From Caldicellulosiruptor changbaiensis (GTDB lineage: Bacteria > Bacillota > Thermoanaerobacteria > Caldicellulosiruptorales > Caldicellulosiruptoraceae): a stretch of 64,000 nucleotides of DNA. The notes below the pieces were generated by a model that saw only the letters and a list, made by a program, of their open reading frames with translations, had not been told where the DNA came from and ran no database searches. The translations under genes were made by a program, and so were the position numbers. Positions 17,293 to 27,600 of this stretch are shown here, in pieces. The stretch covers positions 1 through 64,000 of the forward strand of contig NZ_CP034791.1 in assembly GCF_003999255.1 (NCBI RefSeq), in the 5' to 3' direction. Within the stretch, counting starts at the first letter, position 1. Every line of letters starts with the position of its first letter.

Positions 17293-19976
17293 TTTTCATA
17301 TCTCTCCCTATAATATCGTTTTATTCTAAAGTCAATTGCATCTTTAAAGTGCATAAGAAAATATTCATTATTTATAAAATCAGCAAGTTTGTCATTTATG
17401 CAAAAATAGTCTCCATCCCAATAGAAAAATTCAGGATGAGAACTTATTAAATATTTTTCAGGATTATTCCTTGATAACTTAATATATTCTTCTTTCTGCC
17501 AATCCTTATAATTGCGAGTGCTTTTGTGAACTTCTAAATCAATTGCATTTGAAGGATTAGAGAAGAATTCTTTGAAAGCCTCATAAATATCGTCAGGTCC
17601 AACTTTCAATTTTATGTTACCATTATTGTAGAACGCAAGAAGCAAGGGCATTTTATAAATCTTTGTCATCATTGTATTCTCAACTACTTTAATAAATTGA
17701 TGTGCAAATGTATTAAATAAAGATTCTTCTCCTTCTTCTAATTGATTGTTAATTTTCAAAAAAGATATATAATCTTTAAACACGTTTATAAAAGGGTCAG
17801 AATATTTTTTCATACTTGCATATATAGCAGTATCAATATATTTAAAAAATTCAACACGGCTTGGGCGTTTCCCAAGCATTTCTTTTATTCTCAAAAACTC
17901 TTCATAGACAATTTCTTGAATATTCTTAAGACTTTCAGCTTGTTTTTTGAATATATCAATAATTCTGAAATCAAAATCCACAACACAACCATCAGGATAC
18001 TCAAAATCATCAACAGAGTATTTACTCTTTTTAATCTTTTCAATATCATATTCACCAGTGCTCAATAGAAATGGTATTAAGTTAGCACGTTTATAGTTTC
18101 CTATAAAATTTAATACTGTTAAATAATTCTTATTTTTAGCTTTTCTCAAGCCACGGCCCAGCTGCTGTAAAAAAACTGTAGGTGACTCTGTTGGTCTTAA
18201 AAACATAACCATGTCAATTTCAGGGATATCAACACCTTCATTGAACATATCCACAGTAAAAATAACCTTTATTTGGCCATTTTTGAGCTTTCTTATTGCC
18301 TCACTTCTTTGCAGGGCATTTTTTCCTTGTTCTCCACTATACACTGCGCAGCATTTAACACCATTTTTATTAAAATAATCAGCCATAAATTCAGCGTGAT
18401 TGCGAGAGCAACAAAAAGCCAAAGTCTTTTGCTTATTGAATTTTAAATAGTTTTTCAGTATCAAGTCTGCTCTTTTGTGTATCATCAGGACTTTTTCAAG
18501 TTCATCTTCTTTAAACTTTCCATTAATTTCTGGAATTTGAGAAAAATCTGTTTCATCATATATTCCATAATAATGAAAAGGCACGAGATAACCTTTGTTT
18601 ATTGCATCTTTGAGCCTTAATTCATAAACAACATTGTAGTTGCAAAGTTCAAAAACATCTTTGTTATCCAACCTTTCAGGCGTTGCTGTGAGGCCCAAGA
18701 GAAATTTTGGCTTGAAATAGTTTATAATATTTTGATAACTTTTTGCAACTGCATGATGAAATTCGTCAATTATTATGTATTCAAAATAATCAGACGAAAA
18801 ATATGTTGGATTTAAATATTCCTCTTTTCCAAGAGTTTGAACAGAGGCAAAAATTATATCTTTGTCAGTTTCCTTTCTATCACCGGTGAAAAAACCAATT
18901 GTTGCATTTGATCTGATAGTCTTAAAAGATAAGGCAGCTTGTCTCAAAATTTCTTCTCTGTGGGCAACAAATAGCACTGTTTTAAATCCAATTGAATCAA
19001 ATGCAGCTAAAAAGGTTTTGCCAATACCTGTTGCTGCAACAACAAGTGCTCTGTCCAATCCCTCTTCACGACATTTTTTGAGCCAATACAATGCTTCTGT
19101 TTGAGCCTCTCTTGGATAAAGAGGTACAATTTTCCTTGAGTTTGGTTTTTTATGCTGAGTTTTTGATTGTTCAGTATCATCTTTTTCAGCAAATGTGGAT
19201 TTATCATATTCAAGAACTTCTTCGGCTACCATGGAAATGTCTTTTGAGGATGTTGAATCTATGTCCTCAGCTGAATTGTCAGTATTTTCAACCTCAGCTT
19301 GAATTTCTTTAATTTCTATGAAAATCTTAGGTCTTTTCCAGCTGCGACTGTACTTTCTCAAAAGCTCATCATCGATTTTTTCTGTACAGCTTTTTAGAAT
19401 TTTGAAGAACTCTTTTTTAAATTGTTCGAAATCCTTCGGATTTGTAGTTTTCTCAATTCTATAATTCCACTCAATCCCATATGTCAACGCTGATTCTGAT
19501 AAATTTGATGAGCCGATGAATATATCTCCTTTTCCGCCTTCGTATTCGATAATGTATGCTTTGGGATGGAAAGGAATATTGTCATCTTTGAAAAATCTCA
19601 AGTCCACATAACTGCCAAGTCTGTCTTTGATAAGATAAAGAGCAGAAGGTTGAGTTATATTCAAATATCGACCAGTTACAATTCTTATGGGACAATTTCT
19701 TTTTTTTGCTTCTATTAAATCTTCAATAATTAGCCTTACACCTGATTCTAACAAAAAAGATACAATCATATTTATCTCAACAGCTTTTGAAAATGCCTTT
19801 TTCAGCTCTTCAAGGAAATTTTCATTTGCGCCGCAAAAACACTTTTGAATATCTATTCCGTGTTTTGAGAGTAATTGGTTATAAATATTTTCCAGATCTT
19901 TATATATCTCTGCGACATCTTCAATTGAAATTTTTGTTAAATGTTCTTGAATTGCTTTCAGCCTCTCTGAGTTCAT
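17277..19976 (-). CDS. PLD-domain and superfamily 2 helicase fusion protein (DUF3427-type)
   Basis: About 899-residue fusion. The N-terminal phospholipase-D-like nuclease domain has HPKAYIIEYEGGKGDIFIG then SSNLSESAL (H-x-K ... GSSN, one HKD half-site near residue 134). The SF2 helicase core has Walker A AATGIGKT (about 312-319), DEFHH (about 402), TATPERLD, and motif VI QQLGRGLRKA. The C-terminal region has DUF3427-like text. Such proteins resemble DNA repair or defence helicase-nucleases. I chose the ATG at 19976 because AAGGTGA precedes it; GTG at 19985 is the alternative. It is transcribed with the downstream methyltransferase. Confidence 0.85.
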   Translation of the reverse strand: MNSERLKAIQEHLTKISIEDVAEIYKDLENIYNQLLSKHGIDIQKCFCGANENFLEELKKAFSKAVEINMIVSFLLESGVRLIIEDLIEAKKRNCPIRIVTGRYLNITQPSALYLIKDRLGSYVDLRFFKDDNIPFHPKAYIIEYEGGKGDIFIGSSNLSESALTYGIEWNYRIEKTTNPKDFEQFKKEFFKILKSCTEKIDDELLRKYSRSWKRPKIFIEIKEIQAEVENTDNSAEDIDSTSSKDISMVAEEVLEYDKSTFAEKDDTEQSKTQHKKPNSRKIVPLYPREAQTEALYWLKKCREEGLDRALVVAATGIGKTFLAAFDSIGFKTVLFVAHREEILRQAALSFKTIRSNATIGFFTGDRKETDKDIIFASVQTLGKEEYLNPTYFSSDYFEYIIIDEFHHAVAKSYQNIINYFKPKFLLGLTATPERLDNKDVFELCNYNVVYELRLKDAINKGYLVPFHYYGIYDETDFSQIPEINGKFKEDELEKVLMIHKRADLILKNYLKFNKQKTLAFCCSRNHAEFMADYFNKNGVKCCAVYSGEQGKNALQRSEAIRKLKNGQIKVIFTVDMFNEGVDIPEIDMVMFLRPTESPTVFLQQLGRGLRKAKNKNYLTVLNFIGNYKRANLIPFLLSTGEYDIEKIKKSKYSVDDFEYPDGCVVDFDFRIIDIFKKQAESLKNIQEIVYEEFLRIKEMLGKRPSRVEFFKYIDTAIYASMKKYSDPFINVFKDYISFLKINNQLEEGEESLFNTFAHQFIKVVENTMMTKIYKMPLLLAFYNNGNIKLKVGPDDIYEAFKEFFSNPSNAIDLEVHKSTRNYKDWQKEEYIKLSRNNPEKYLISSHPEFFYWDGDYFCINDKLADFINNEYFLMHFKDAIDFRIKRYYRERYEKWTQQ

Positions 19977-20171
19977 CTGTATCACCTTATATTATTTATT
20001 AATTCGTCTATTTTCAATAAAATTATGCTTCGTGATTACTAAAAAACATTGGATGAGAACACAATTTTAGAAAAATATCTTAAAGGAATTTTAACATAAA
20101 ATTAAGCAATCCTAAAGATCTGTTTTTAATGTTTCAGTCAAACTTATAATCTTTCCCTATTAAAATGTATG

Positions 20172-20200
20172 TTGACAATACATGCCAAGTAAATTAATAT
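20172..20200 (+). promoter_or_regulatory. Candidate sigma-A promoter for the HelD-like gene
   Basis: TTGACA (20172-20177), a 17-bp spacer and TAATAT (20195-20200) lie 44 bp before the start codon. The -10 box is only 4 of 6. The 267-bp divergent spacer to the PLD-helicase gene shows no other clear feature. Confidence 0.5.
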
Positions 20201-20243
20201 TTATTTAAAGTTAAACAATTTCTTGGTAGAAGGTGACAACTAA

Positions 20244-22571
20244 ATGGCTAACAATTTACAAAACGACATAATTTACGAAGAAGAGAAGAACCAATTAAAA
20301 AAGGTAGTGAAATATATTGATGAAAAAATAGAAAATAGAAAAAAAACAATAGACAAATTAGAAGAAGATTTAATTACATATCATTCACGATCAGCAGACG
20401 AAATTGAAGATTACATTGCTAACAGAAAAAAAATTAAAAGGATAAACGAAGAGATTTTGAAATTGTTAGAGCAAAGGTATATGCCATACTTTGCAAGAGT
20501 AGATTTGGAAAAATCTCATGATAGTAAAAAAAGTATTGATGTTGTTTATATTGGCAAAAGTGCTTTGTTGGATAATAAAGGCAATCTTATAGTGAGTGAT
20601 TGGAGAAGTGATATAGCAAAGACCTATTATCAAAACACAGAAATTGAGTTTAAGATAAATGATATTTGGTATTTAGTTTTGTTAAGAAGAAGTTTTGATA
20701 TAAAAAACGGTGAGCTTATAAGTTACAAAAACGAGTTTGTATATGATGATTCTCTTCCTTCAAAGTATGACCAGTTGTTAGATCCATTTTTAGTTCAACT
20801 TATTAAGGAGAAAAGAACAGAGGGCAAATTCACTGATATTATAAGAACAATTCAAAGAAAACAGATTGAGATAATTTATGAAAAATATGACCAAAATATA
20901 ATTGTTCAAGGATATGCAGGCTCAGGCAAGACAATGATTTTGTTACATCGGCTTTCTTACCTTTTGTACAATAACAAAAATATAAACCCTCACAGCATCT
21001 GGATAATTACACCAAATAACATTTTTAATAAACAAATCAAAGATTTAGCTCATGAATTGGAACTGGATTTGGTGAATAAAGGAACAATAGTTGACTATTA
21101 TTTAGAAAAGTTAGACAATTACGGATTCAAATTTGTTGAAAATATAAGAGCAAGGAGAAAAAATGAAGACGAATATATAAAAACAGTAGAAGCATATTTG
21201 GGTGATGAAGACTCACTTCCAAAAGAAATGTTAGACTATTGTTATAGTGATGAATGCCTTGAAGAACTAAAAAATGCTTACAAACAATGGGTGAGGGGTA
21301 TAAAAAACTATCTTGAAAATATAGGGTATAGAGAATTAATGCAAAAGAATAACATCAAAGTTGGAAATTACAGATTTTTTGATGAGGCTCTAAGAGAAAT
21401 TTTAACCAATGTTAACTGGTTGATAGGAGAAAATGAAATTATTAATGAAAAAATAGAAGATGTAAAAGGATACATAGAAAATGTTGAAAATCTAATAGCC
21501 CAAACAAATAAAGAAATTCAGGAAATAGAAATAATAGCTAATAAACTGAAGAATAAAGAAAATATAAGTGAGGAAATAGTTAAAAAATATGGTTTAAAGG
21601 ACAGGGAAAATATAAATACTCAGCTTTTGGTGTTAAAAAACAAATTAATTAAATTAAAAAAGAGACTAAAACTTTATCAACAGAAACTAGTTGAATATCA
21701 AACTGAGTTAGATAATCTAACTCAAAGAATGCTAAGTAAAGAGATTATTTATAAATTGGTTAAATTAAAACGTTTGATTCCAGAGTATGAAATTAAAGAT
21801 AACAAAATTTATAAAGATAATTTTTTAACTAAGGTTTACAAACCTTTAAGAGAAAAGATCTTTTTGAGATTTGGTCAAAAACTTACGAAAAACATCTTTT
21901 ACAAATTTGATTTGTACCTTATTTTAAACCTTTGCTGTGAGCATTTTGGTTTGCCTAATAAGCAGGAAAAATTAATTTTTATTGATGAGGGGCAGGATAT
22001 TACTTTAAATGAATATAAGCTGTTTATAAAATTGAATGACAATAGAGCAGTGTTCAATATTTACGGTGATTTGTTACAATCGATTTTAAAGAGTGGTTTA
22101 GGTGACTGGGAAGAACTGAAGAATATTTTGAATGCAAAATATTATGAACTTATAGAAAATTATAGAAACTCCAATGAAATAGCCTGCTTTTGCAATGACA
22201 AATTCAATATTTCAATGCAGCCAATTGGAATTAATTCTTTTGCCGTCAAAGAGTTTACTTTGGAGAACATAAATATTCTAGAGTTTCAAAAGACTATAAA
22301 TGAATTTGACGAAAATGGCTTGAGAGCTATTGTAGTAAAGGATTACTATCCTGAGCTTATGGAAAAAATATTTAAATTGTTTCCAAAAGGAGAAATAAAC
22401 AAAGTATCAGAGTCAAAAAGGTTGTTTCTTAGAAAATTCAACTTATTTGATATAAAGCTGGCGAAAGGATTAGAGTTTAGGCAATGTATTGTCTTTACTC
22501 AAGGTATGACGAACAATGAAAAATATGTTGCATTCACACGAGCTATGGATCATTTGATAATTGTGAATTAG
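20244..22571 (+). CDS. HelD-like superfamily 1 ATPase
   Basis: 775 residues. A long N-terminal coiled coil (EEEKNQLKKVVKYIDEKIEN and onward, about 10-75) leads to the region VYIGKSALLDNKGNLIVSDWRSDIAKTYY, characteristic of HelD proteins. Walker A GYAGSGKTMILLHR lies at about 223-236. A second coiled coil (about 410-500) is inserted, then FIDEGQDIT (Walker B) and the C-terminal FTRAMDHLIIV. HelD recycles stalled RNA polymerase in Firmicutes. This one has a long inserted coiled coil and may instead be a relative used in repair or defence. Ribosome binding site GAAGGTG. Confidence 0.82.
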   Translation: MANNLQNDIIYEEEKNQLKKVVKYIDEKIENRKKTIDKLEEDLITYHSRSADEIEDYIANRKKIKRINEEILKLLEQRYMPYFARVDLEKSHDSKKSIDVVYIGKSALLDNKGNLIVSDWRSDIAKTYYQNTEIEFKINDIWYLVLLRRSFDIKNGELISYKNEFVYDDSLPSKYDQLLDPFLVQLIKEKRTEGKFTDIIRTIQRKQIEIIYEKYDQNIIVQGYAGSGKTMILLHRLSYLLYNNKNINPHSIWIITPNNIFNKQIKDLAHELELDLVNKGTIVDYYLEKLDNYGFKFVENIRARRKNEDEYIKTVEAYLGDEDSLPKEMLDYCYSDECLEELKNAYKQWVRGIKNYLENIGYRELMQKNNIKVGNYRFFDEALREILTNVNWLIGENEIINEKIEDVKGYIENVENLIAQTNKEIQEIEIIANKLKNKENISEEIVKKYGLKDRENINTQLLVLKNKLIKLKKRLKLYQQKLVEYQTELDNLTQRMLSKEIIYKLVKLKRLIPEYEIKDNKIYKDNFLTKVYKPLREKIFLRFGQKLTKNIFYKFDLYLILNLCCEHFGLPNKQEKLIFIDEGQDITLNEYKLFIKLNDNRAVFNIYGDLLQSILKSGLGDWEELKNILNAKYYELIENYRNSNEIACFCNDKFNISMQPIGINSFAVKEFTLENINILEFQKTINEFDENGLRAIVVKDYYPELMEKIFKLFPKGEINKVSESKRLFLRKFNLFDIKLAKGLEFRQCIVFTQGMTNNEKYVAFTRAMDHLIIVN

Positions 22572-22639
22572 AATTTAAACTCATAATGAAAAAAATTGTA
22601 TAATCTCTACATATAAATTTTAAAAATTTTGGAACTAAA

Positions 22640-22982
22640 AAATTCAAAAAATAAAGGTATAATACAATGCAAACAATATCATTTAAAAGGAGAAACAAAT
22701 TACTATAAAATTGATCCTGATTATGGCACAGAAAAAGATTTTCAAAACTTCCTTGGAAAGACTCATAAAATGGGTTTTAAAGTTATACTTGACATGATGA
22801 TGAATCACACACCAAGTCAGCATCCTTGGTTTATTGAGGCTTCGACTAACAAGAACAGTAAATATAGAAACTACTATATATGGGCAGATTCTAAAACAAA
22901 TATAAATCAATTATCTGCGTTCGGGCCAAGACAGTGGTACAAAAAAGGTGATTCTTATTACTATGCTTTATCAAAAAATTAA
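22640..22982 (+). pseudogene. Alpha-amylase (GH13) N-terminal fragment
   Basis: Protein text YYKIDPDYGTEKDFQNFLGK and VILDMMMNHTPSQHPWF matches the first conserved region of GH13 alpha-amylase family enzymes; NHT is the conserved Asn-His. The reading ends at 22982 where the tnpB element begins. The start of the protein and the catalytic Asp/Glu regions are missing, so it cannot be an enzyme. The C-terminal piece is on the other side of the insertion. Confidence 0.8.
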
Positions 22983-23057
22983 GCAAGAAGACTCCATCTT
23001 CTACAAGATGGAGATGAATTGCTAAAAATATGTTATAATATTCCTCAGGTGATTAAA

Positions 23058-24275
23058 ATGTACAAAACGCAGAAAAATCATATAAGATGTGATAAACAAA
23101 CATACAGACTGCTACGTCAGCTTTGCCACCTTTCAAAAAACCTGTACAACTATGGTCTGTATCATATAAGGCAACACTACTTTAAAACTCAGGAATATCT
23201 GAGATATGAGAGTGTATATCATCTTGTGAAAGGCAGCGAAAACTACAGACTTTTGCCATCGCAGGTTGCCCAGCAAACACTTATTTCAGTGAGTGAAGCT
23301 TTTAAGTCTTTTCGGGGTCTTTTGAAATCTAAAAAAGAAGGGAAGGTAGAAGAAAAAGTTTCAATGCCCAAATACCTGCCGAAGGATGGGATGTATCAGA
23401 TAGTTTTTCCGAAGGACCAGTTCAAGACAGAAGGGAAAAAAGTACGATTGAGTCTTGGCAGGGGTTTTGCAAAAGAGTTTGGTGTAAGGTACTTGTATTT
23501 TGAGCTACCGAAAACTGTTTTGGGCAAAAAGCTCAAAGAGGTCAGGATAGTGCCAAGGCTGGGTGGCAAATGGTTTGAGATTGAGTATGTGTATGAAGAA
23601 GAATATAAGCTTAATACTTTTGATTTGAGCAGGTATTTAGGGGTAGACTTAGGGCTTGACAATTTTGCAGCGGTGGTTGATACCATCGGGACTGCCTTTT
23701 TGATAGAGGGCAGGTTTTTAAAATCAGTCAACCGATGGTACAACAAACAAAGGGCAAGACTTCAGTCAATCTACAGCAGGCAGGGGATAAAATGTGGCAG
23801 AAAACTTGCTCAGATTTCTCTTAAAAGGCAACATATAATTGACAACTTTTTGAATCAAGCCGTAAGTTTGATAATCAAGCACTGTTTGAACAATCAAGTA
23901 TCTGCAGTAGTTGTTGGCAAGATGAAAGGTATAAAGCAGGGGATAGAGCTCGGGGTTGTAAACAATCAAAATTTTGTGGGAATACCATATGACAAGTTCA
24001 AGAGGAAGCTAAAATCAAAGTGCATGTATTATGGTATAAGGTATGTGGAAGTGGATGAGAGCTATACATCACAAAGATGTAGCAGGTGTGGGCAGGTTAG
24101 CAAAAGTAGCAGGAAATACAGGGGATTGTATGTATGCAAAAAGTGTGGGTATGTAGTAAATGCGGATATAAATGGAGCGATAAACATACTTGCAAAAGTA
24201 GCTGGTGAGTCTGTGGTGAAGCAGATAACCAGTAGTGGGTGTGTGAACCACCCTGTGAGAATAAGGGTAGCTTAA
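23058..24275 (+). CDS. tnpB: TnpB RNA-guided nuclease (IS605 OrfB family)
   Basis: 405-residue TnpB from ATG 23058 (site TCAGGTGAT); a longer reading from 23019 is less likely. The N-terminal half is Lys/Arg-rich. RuvC motif I is GVDLGLDNFAAV (Asp near 197). The usual RuvC-II glutamate position reads VVVGKMKGIKQG, without Glu; a Glu lies in VDESYTSQRCSRCG (about 333). A four-Cys zinc ribbon (CSRCG...CKKCG) and the RuvC-III NADINGAINI follow. TnpB uses an RNA from the element's right end to cut DNA and help retention. Whether the altered motif is active needs testing. Confidence 0.9.
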   Translation: MYKTQKNHIRCDKQTYRLLRQLCHLSKNLYNYGLYHIRQHYFKTQEYLRYESVYHLVKGSENYRLLPSQVAQQTLISVSEAFKSFRGLLKSKKEGKVEEKVSMPKYLPKDGMYQIVFPKDQFKTEGKKVRLSLGRGFAKEFGVRYLYFELPKTVLGKKLKEVRIVPRLGGKWFEIEYVYEEEYKLNTFDLSRYLGVDLGLDNFAAVVDTIGTAFLIEGRFLKSVNRWYNKQRARLQSIYSRQGIKCGRKLAQISLKRQHIIDNFLNQAVSLIIKHCLNNQVSAVVVGKMKGIKQGIELGVVNNQNFVGIPYDKFKRKLKSKCMYYGIRYVEVDESYTSQRCSRCGQVSKSSRKYRGLYVCKKCGYVVNADINGAINILAKVAGESVVKQITSSGCVNHPVRIRVA

Positions 24276-24318
24276 CTGCTGCCAAACTTCTTGCGAAGCC
24301 TCCACCTCTTTAGGTGGA
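24200..24318 (+). ncRNA. Candidate omega (reRNA) guide scaffold of tnpB
   Basis: In TnpB elements the guide RNA scaffold overlaps the end of tnpB and runs to the element's right end, with the guide taken from flanking DNA. The last 75 bp of tnpB plus about 43 bp beyond it contain the hairpin TCCACCT-CTTT-AGGTGGA. Limits are approximate and rest on family knowledge. Confidence 0.45.
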
Positions 24319-24568
24319 CGGTAGTTCACTAAGAGGTGATTTCAAATTAATTCAAACAAACGAATCAATTTTTGCATTTGTCATAACATATGGGAATGAT
24401 AGTATACTTATAGTGCTGAATCTTTCAGATAAGCCTGTATCGGGCAATATACCAATTTATGCAAAAGGATTGAAGGGAAACTTAATAAAAGGGTTTGGAG
24501 ATTTTTCTTTGAAAGGTTCAAATTTGAAATATAACATAAAATCTCCTTCTTTTGTGATTATAGATTAG
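24319..24568 (+). pseudogene. Alpha-amylase (GH13) C-terminal fragment
   Basis: About 83 codons reading LRGDFKLIQTNESIFAFVITYG and ILIVLNLSDKPVSG. This is the C-terminal beta-sandwich region seen after the GH13 barrel. Together with the fragment at 22640-22982 it shows that an amylase gene was disrupted by the tnpB element. The central barrel with all catalytic residues is gone, so a deletion accompanied or followed the insertion. Confidence 0.75.
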
Positions 24569-24674
24569 GTGGTATTTAAAAGTTCACTCAAAAAATTGTT
24601 TTAATTTTCTTCAAAGTGGGTATATATTTAGTTAGAATATTAGTATATCTGCAATATTTCAAAGGTTGATTTTT

Positions 24675-27600
24675 ATGAAAAGGACTTTAAAGGTTATTAT
24701 AATATCAATCCTGTTATTTCTTTTTACAAGCCAGGTTGCATATTGCTATCACAAAACAATAAAGTTTCAAGTAGATAAACAATATCCACCTTTTTCGTAT
24801 GTTATAAATGGACGAGTGTATGGATTTTCAGTTGATTTGGCAAACTTAATTTTTGAGCCAGATAAATATTTTCTAAGTGTGAGTAGCGATACATGGGAAA
24901 ATGTCTATAAAAGACTTGTAAGTGGCGAGATTGACATCACTGGCCCTATTGTAATATTAGAGGAGAGAAAAAAAGGTGTCTATTTCACAGACCCAATTTT
25001 CACAAGACATGTTGGGATTTATACAAGAAAAGATTTTAACAAAGATATAACGTTGAATAATTTAGCTTCTTTTAAGATAGGTGTAATGAAAAGTGATTAT
25101 ACAGAAACATTGCTAAAAGAAAGATTGAAAATTAAGAACTATCTTACCTTTCAAACCATTGAGGATGAGTTTGTAGCACTTTTAGAAGGCAAAGTAGATG
25201 CAGTTATAATCTCTCAAGAAATTGCTAATTACTTTTTAGTGAAGAACAATTATGCAGACCAAGTTGAGATCAAGTTGAAGGACATTTTTATACTCGAGAG
25301 TGGCTTTGGTATAAGCAAAAAACATCCGGAGCTTGTTGACTATGTAAATACAAGACTAAAAGAGCTTATTAAAAATGGTATATTTGATCAGCTTTATTAC
25401 AACTACTTTTCTACATACTCTCCGTACTATTATGAGAAAAAGAACAGAGAAGTAGTGTTTTCAATACTTTATATTCTTTTTATAATTATCTTTGCCTCCA
25501 GCATTACAATATTTGTAATGAGAGGCATAAACAAAAGGCTTCAGCAGGGAAAAGAAGCTTATGAAAAATATGCAGAGCTTTTAGCATCTAACGCAAATGT
25601 AATAGTGCTTACTCTCAATTTAAAGGGTGAGATTATCTATTTTAACAGGTTTGCGGAGGAAGTCACAGGATATAAAAGGGAAGAGGTAATAGGTAAAAGG
25701 TGGGTTGATATATTCATTCCAGAGCATAAGCGAGAGTACATTGAGAAACTGTTTTCAGAGATAGCAGAAAAGAAGGTTTTGAATAACTTTGAAAATGAAA
25801 TTATCACAAAGACCGGAGATGTATGCTGGATAATTTGGAACAATGTGGTTGTTGAAAGTCCATATCTAAATGAACCGTTGATTATTTCAACTGGGCTTGA
25901 CATTACGCCTATTAAAAAGAATCAGCGTCTTTTGGAAGAAAGCTATGAAGAGCTTGAGGAGACAAATCAGGAGCTGGTAAATACCTTAGAAATTCTAAAT
26001 AAACAGACAGAGCTTTTAAAAGAAGAGGAAGAGAGGTATAAATTCATAGTTGAAAACATTTCAGATTGTATTTGGGAGTTTGATGTTGCTGAAAAAAGGA
26101 TTGAGTTTTATGGGAATCTCAAGGACTATTTTGAGACAGATAAGATTAACCCAAAAATTGACTATTATGCATGGCTTGAGCTTTACCATCCAGATGACAT
26201 AAAAGCTTTGATGGAAAAGATTCAAAGAGCTTTTGAGCTAAGAGACGAGAAAATAGAGTACGAAGCGCGGATAAAAGACAAAAATGGAAATTATAAGTGG
26301 GTCTCAGTACACATAAAGGTATTCTATGATAATAGAGGAAAGCCAGAAAAATTAATAGGGATTAATATTGATTATTCAGCTAAAAAAGAGTATGAAGACA
26401 GGATAAAGTATCTTGCGTATTATGATGATCTTACAAATCTACCCAATAGAAAACTTTTTGAAAATAAATTAAGCGAATTAATCAAAAAAGCGGCTCAAAC
26501 AGGTAAAATTGGAGCTGTTATATTAATTGACATTGACAATTTCAAGGATATAAATGACTTGTATGGTCATGAAGTTGGCGATGAATACCTAAGGACAATT
26601 TCCCAGAAAATAGCTGAGTATCTGAAAGGCTTGGAAGTTCAGAACTACTTTAGCAGAGTTGGTGGTGATGAGTTTGCTATAATTCTAAATGGTCTTGAAA
26701 AGAAAGACTTTGTCATAGAGGTTTGCACAGAGATTCAAAAAATTTTTGAAAATGAGATATTTTTAGAAAAAATAGAAAGAGGTCTTTACACAACAGTCAG
26801 TATGGGGATATCCTTCTACCCTGAGGATGGAAGGGATTCAAAAGAGATTCTTCGAAATGTAGATATGGCACTCTCTCTTGCTAAGGAAAATGGAAAAAAC
26901 GATTTTCAGATTTTTATGCCATTTTTGCTATTGAAAAATCTAAATAAGATAGAGATAGAAAAGAATTTAAGAAAAGCAATAGAAAATGATGAGTTTGTAC
27001 TTTACTATCAGCCAGTTGTAAACCTTGAAAATATGGAGATACACAGTGTTGAGGCGCTGATAAGGTGGTTTTTGCCACAAAAAGGAATGGTATCACCACT
27101 TGAATTTATACCAGTTGCAGAGGAAAGCGGACTTATTGTAAGAATTGGAGAGGTGGTAATTGAAAAAGCCTTGAGAGACCTCAGAGATTGGGAGCGAAAA
27201 GGTATAAATGATATTCATATAGCAATAAATCTTTCTGCCCGCCAGTTTAAAACAAAATATTTTGAAAACACGGTTGCAAAACTCTTAGAAAAATACTCTG
27301 TTGACCCAGTTAAGGTATCCTTTGAAATTACCGAAACTGGTGCTGTTGAAAACTTTGATGTGTCTTTAAAGATTTTGGGCTTTTTGTGCCAGATGGGGAT
27401 AAAATTTTTAATTGATGACTTTGGAACAGGGTATTCATCGCTTATATACTTAAGGAAGCTTCCAATTAGTGGTGTGAAGATTGACAAAAGTTTTATATCT
27501 GAGCTTATGTTCTCAAAGGAGAGCAGGGCAATTGTAGAGGGAATTATCCTGATGGCGCACAAGCTTGGTTTAAAAGTTGTTGCAGAGGGAATAGAGAACA

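Larger units (their letters stand above)
22983..24318 (+). mobile_element. IS605-type element carrying only tnpB
   Basis: Boundaries are inferred from where amylase-like coding stops and resumes. The left end holds a hairpin CTCCATCTT-CTAC-AAGATGGAG (about 22992-23013). The right end holds TCCACCT-CTTT-AGGTGGA (about 24300-24317). Subterminal hairpins and the absence of inverted repeats are typical of IS200/IS605 elements, whose ends are recognised as single-strand hairpins. No tnpA is present, so movement would need a transposase in trans. Confidence 0.8.
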
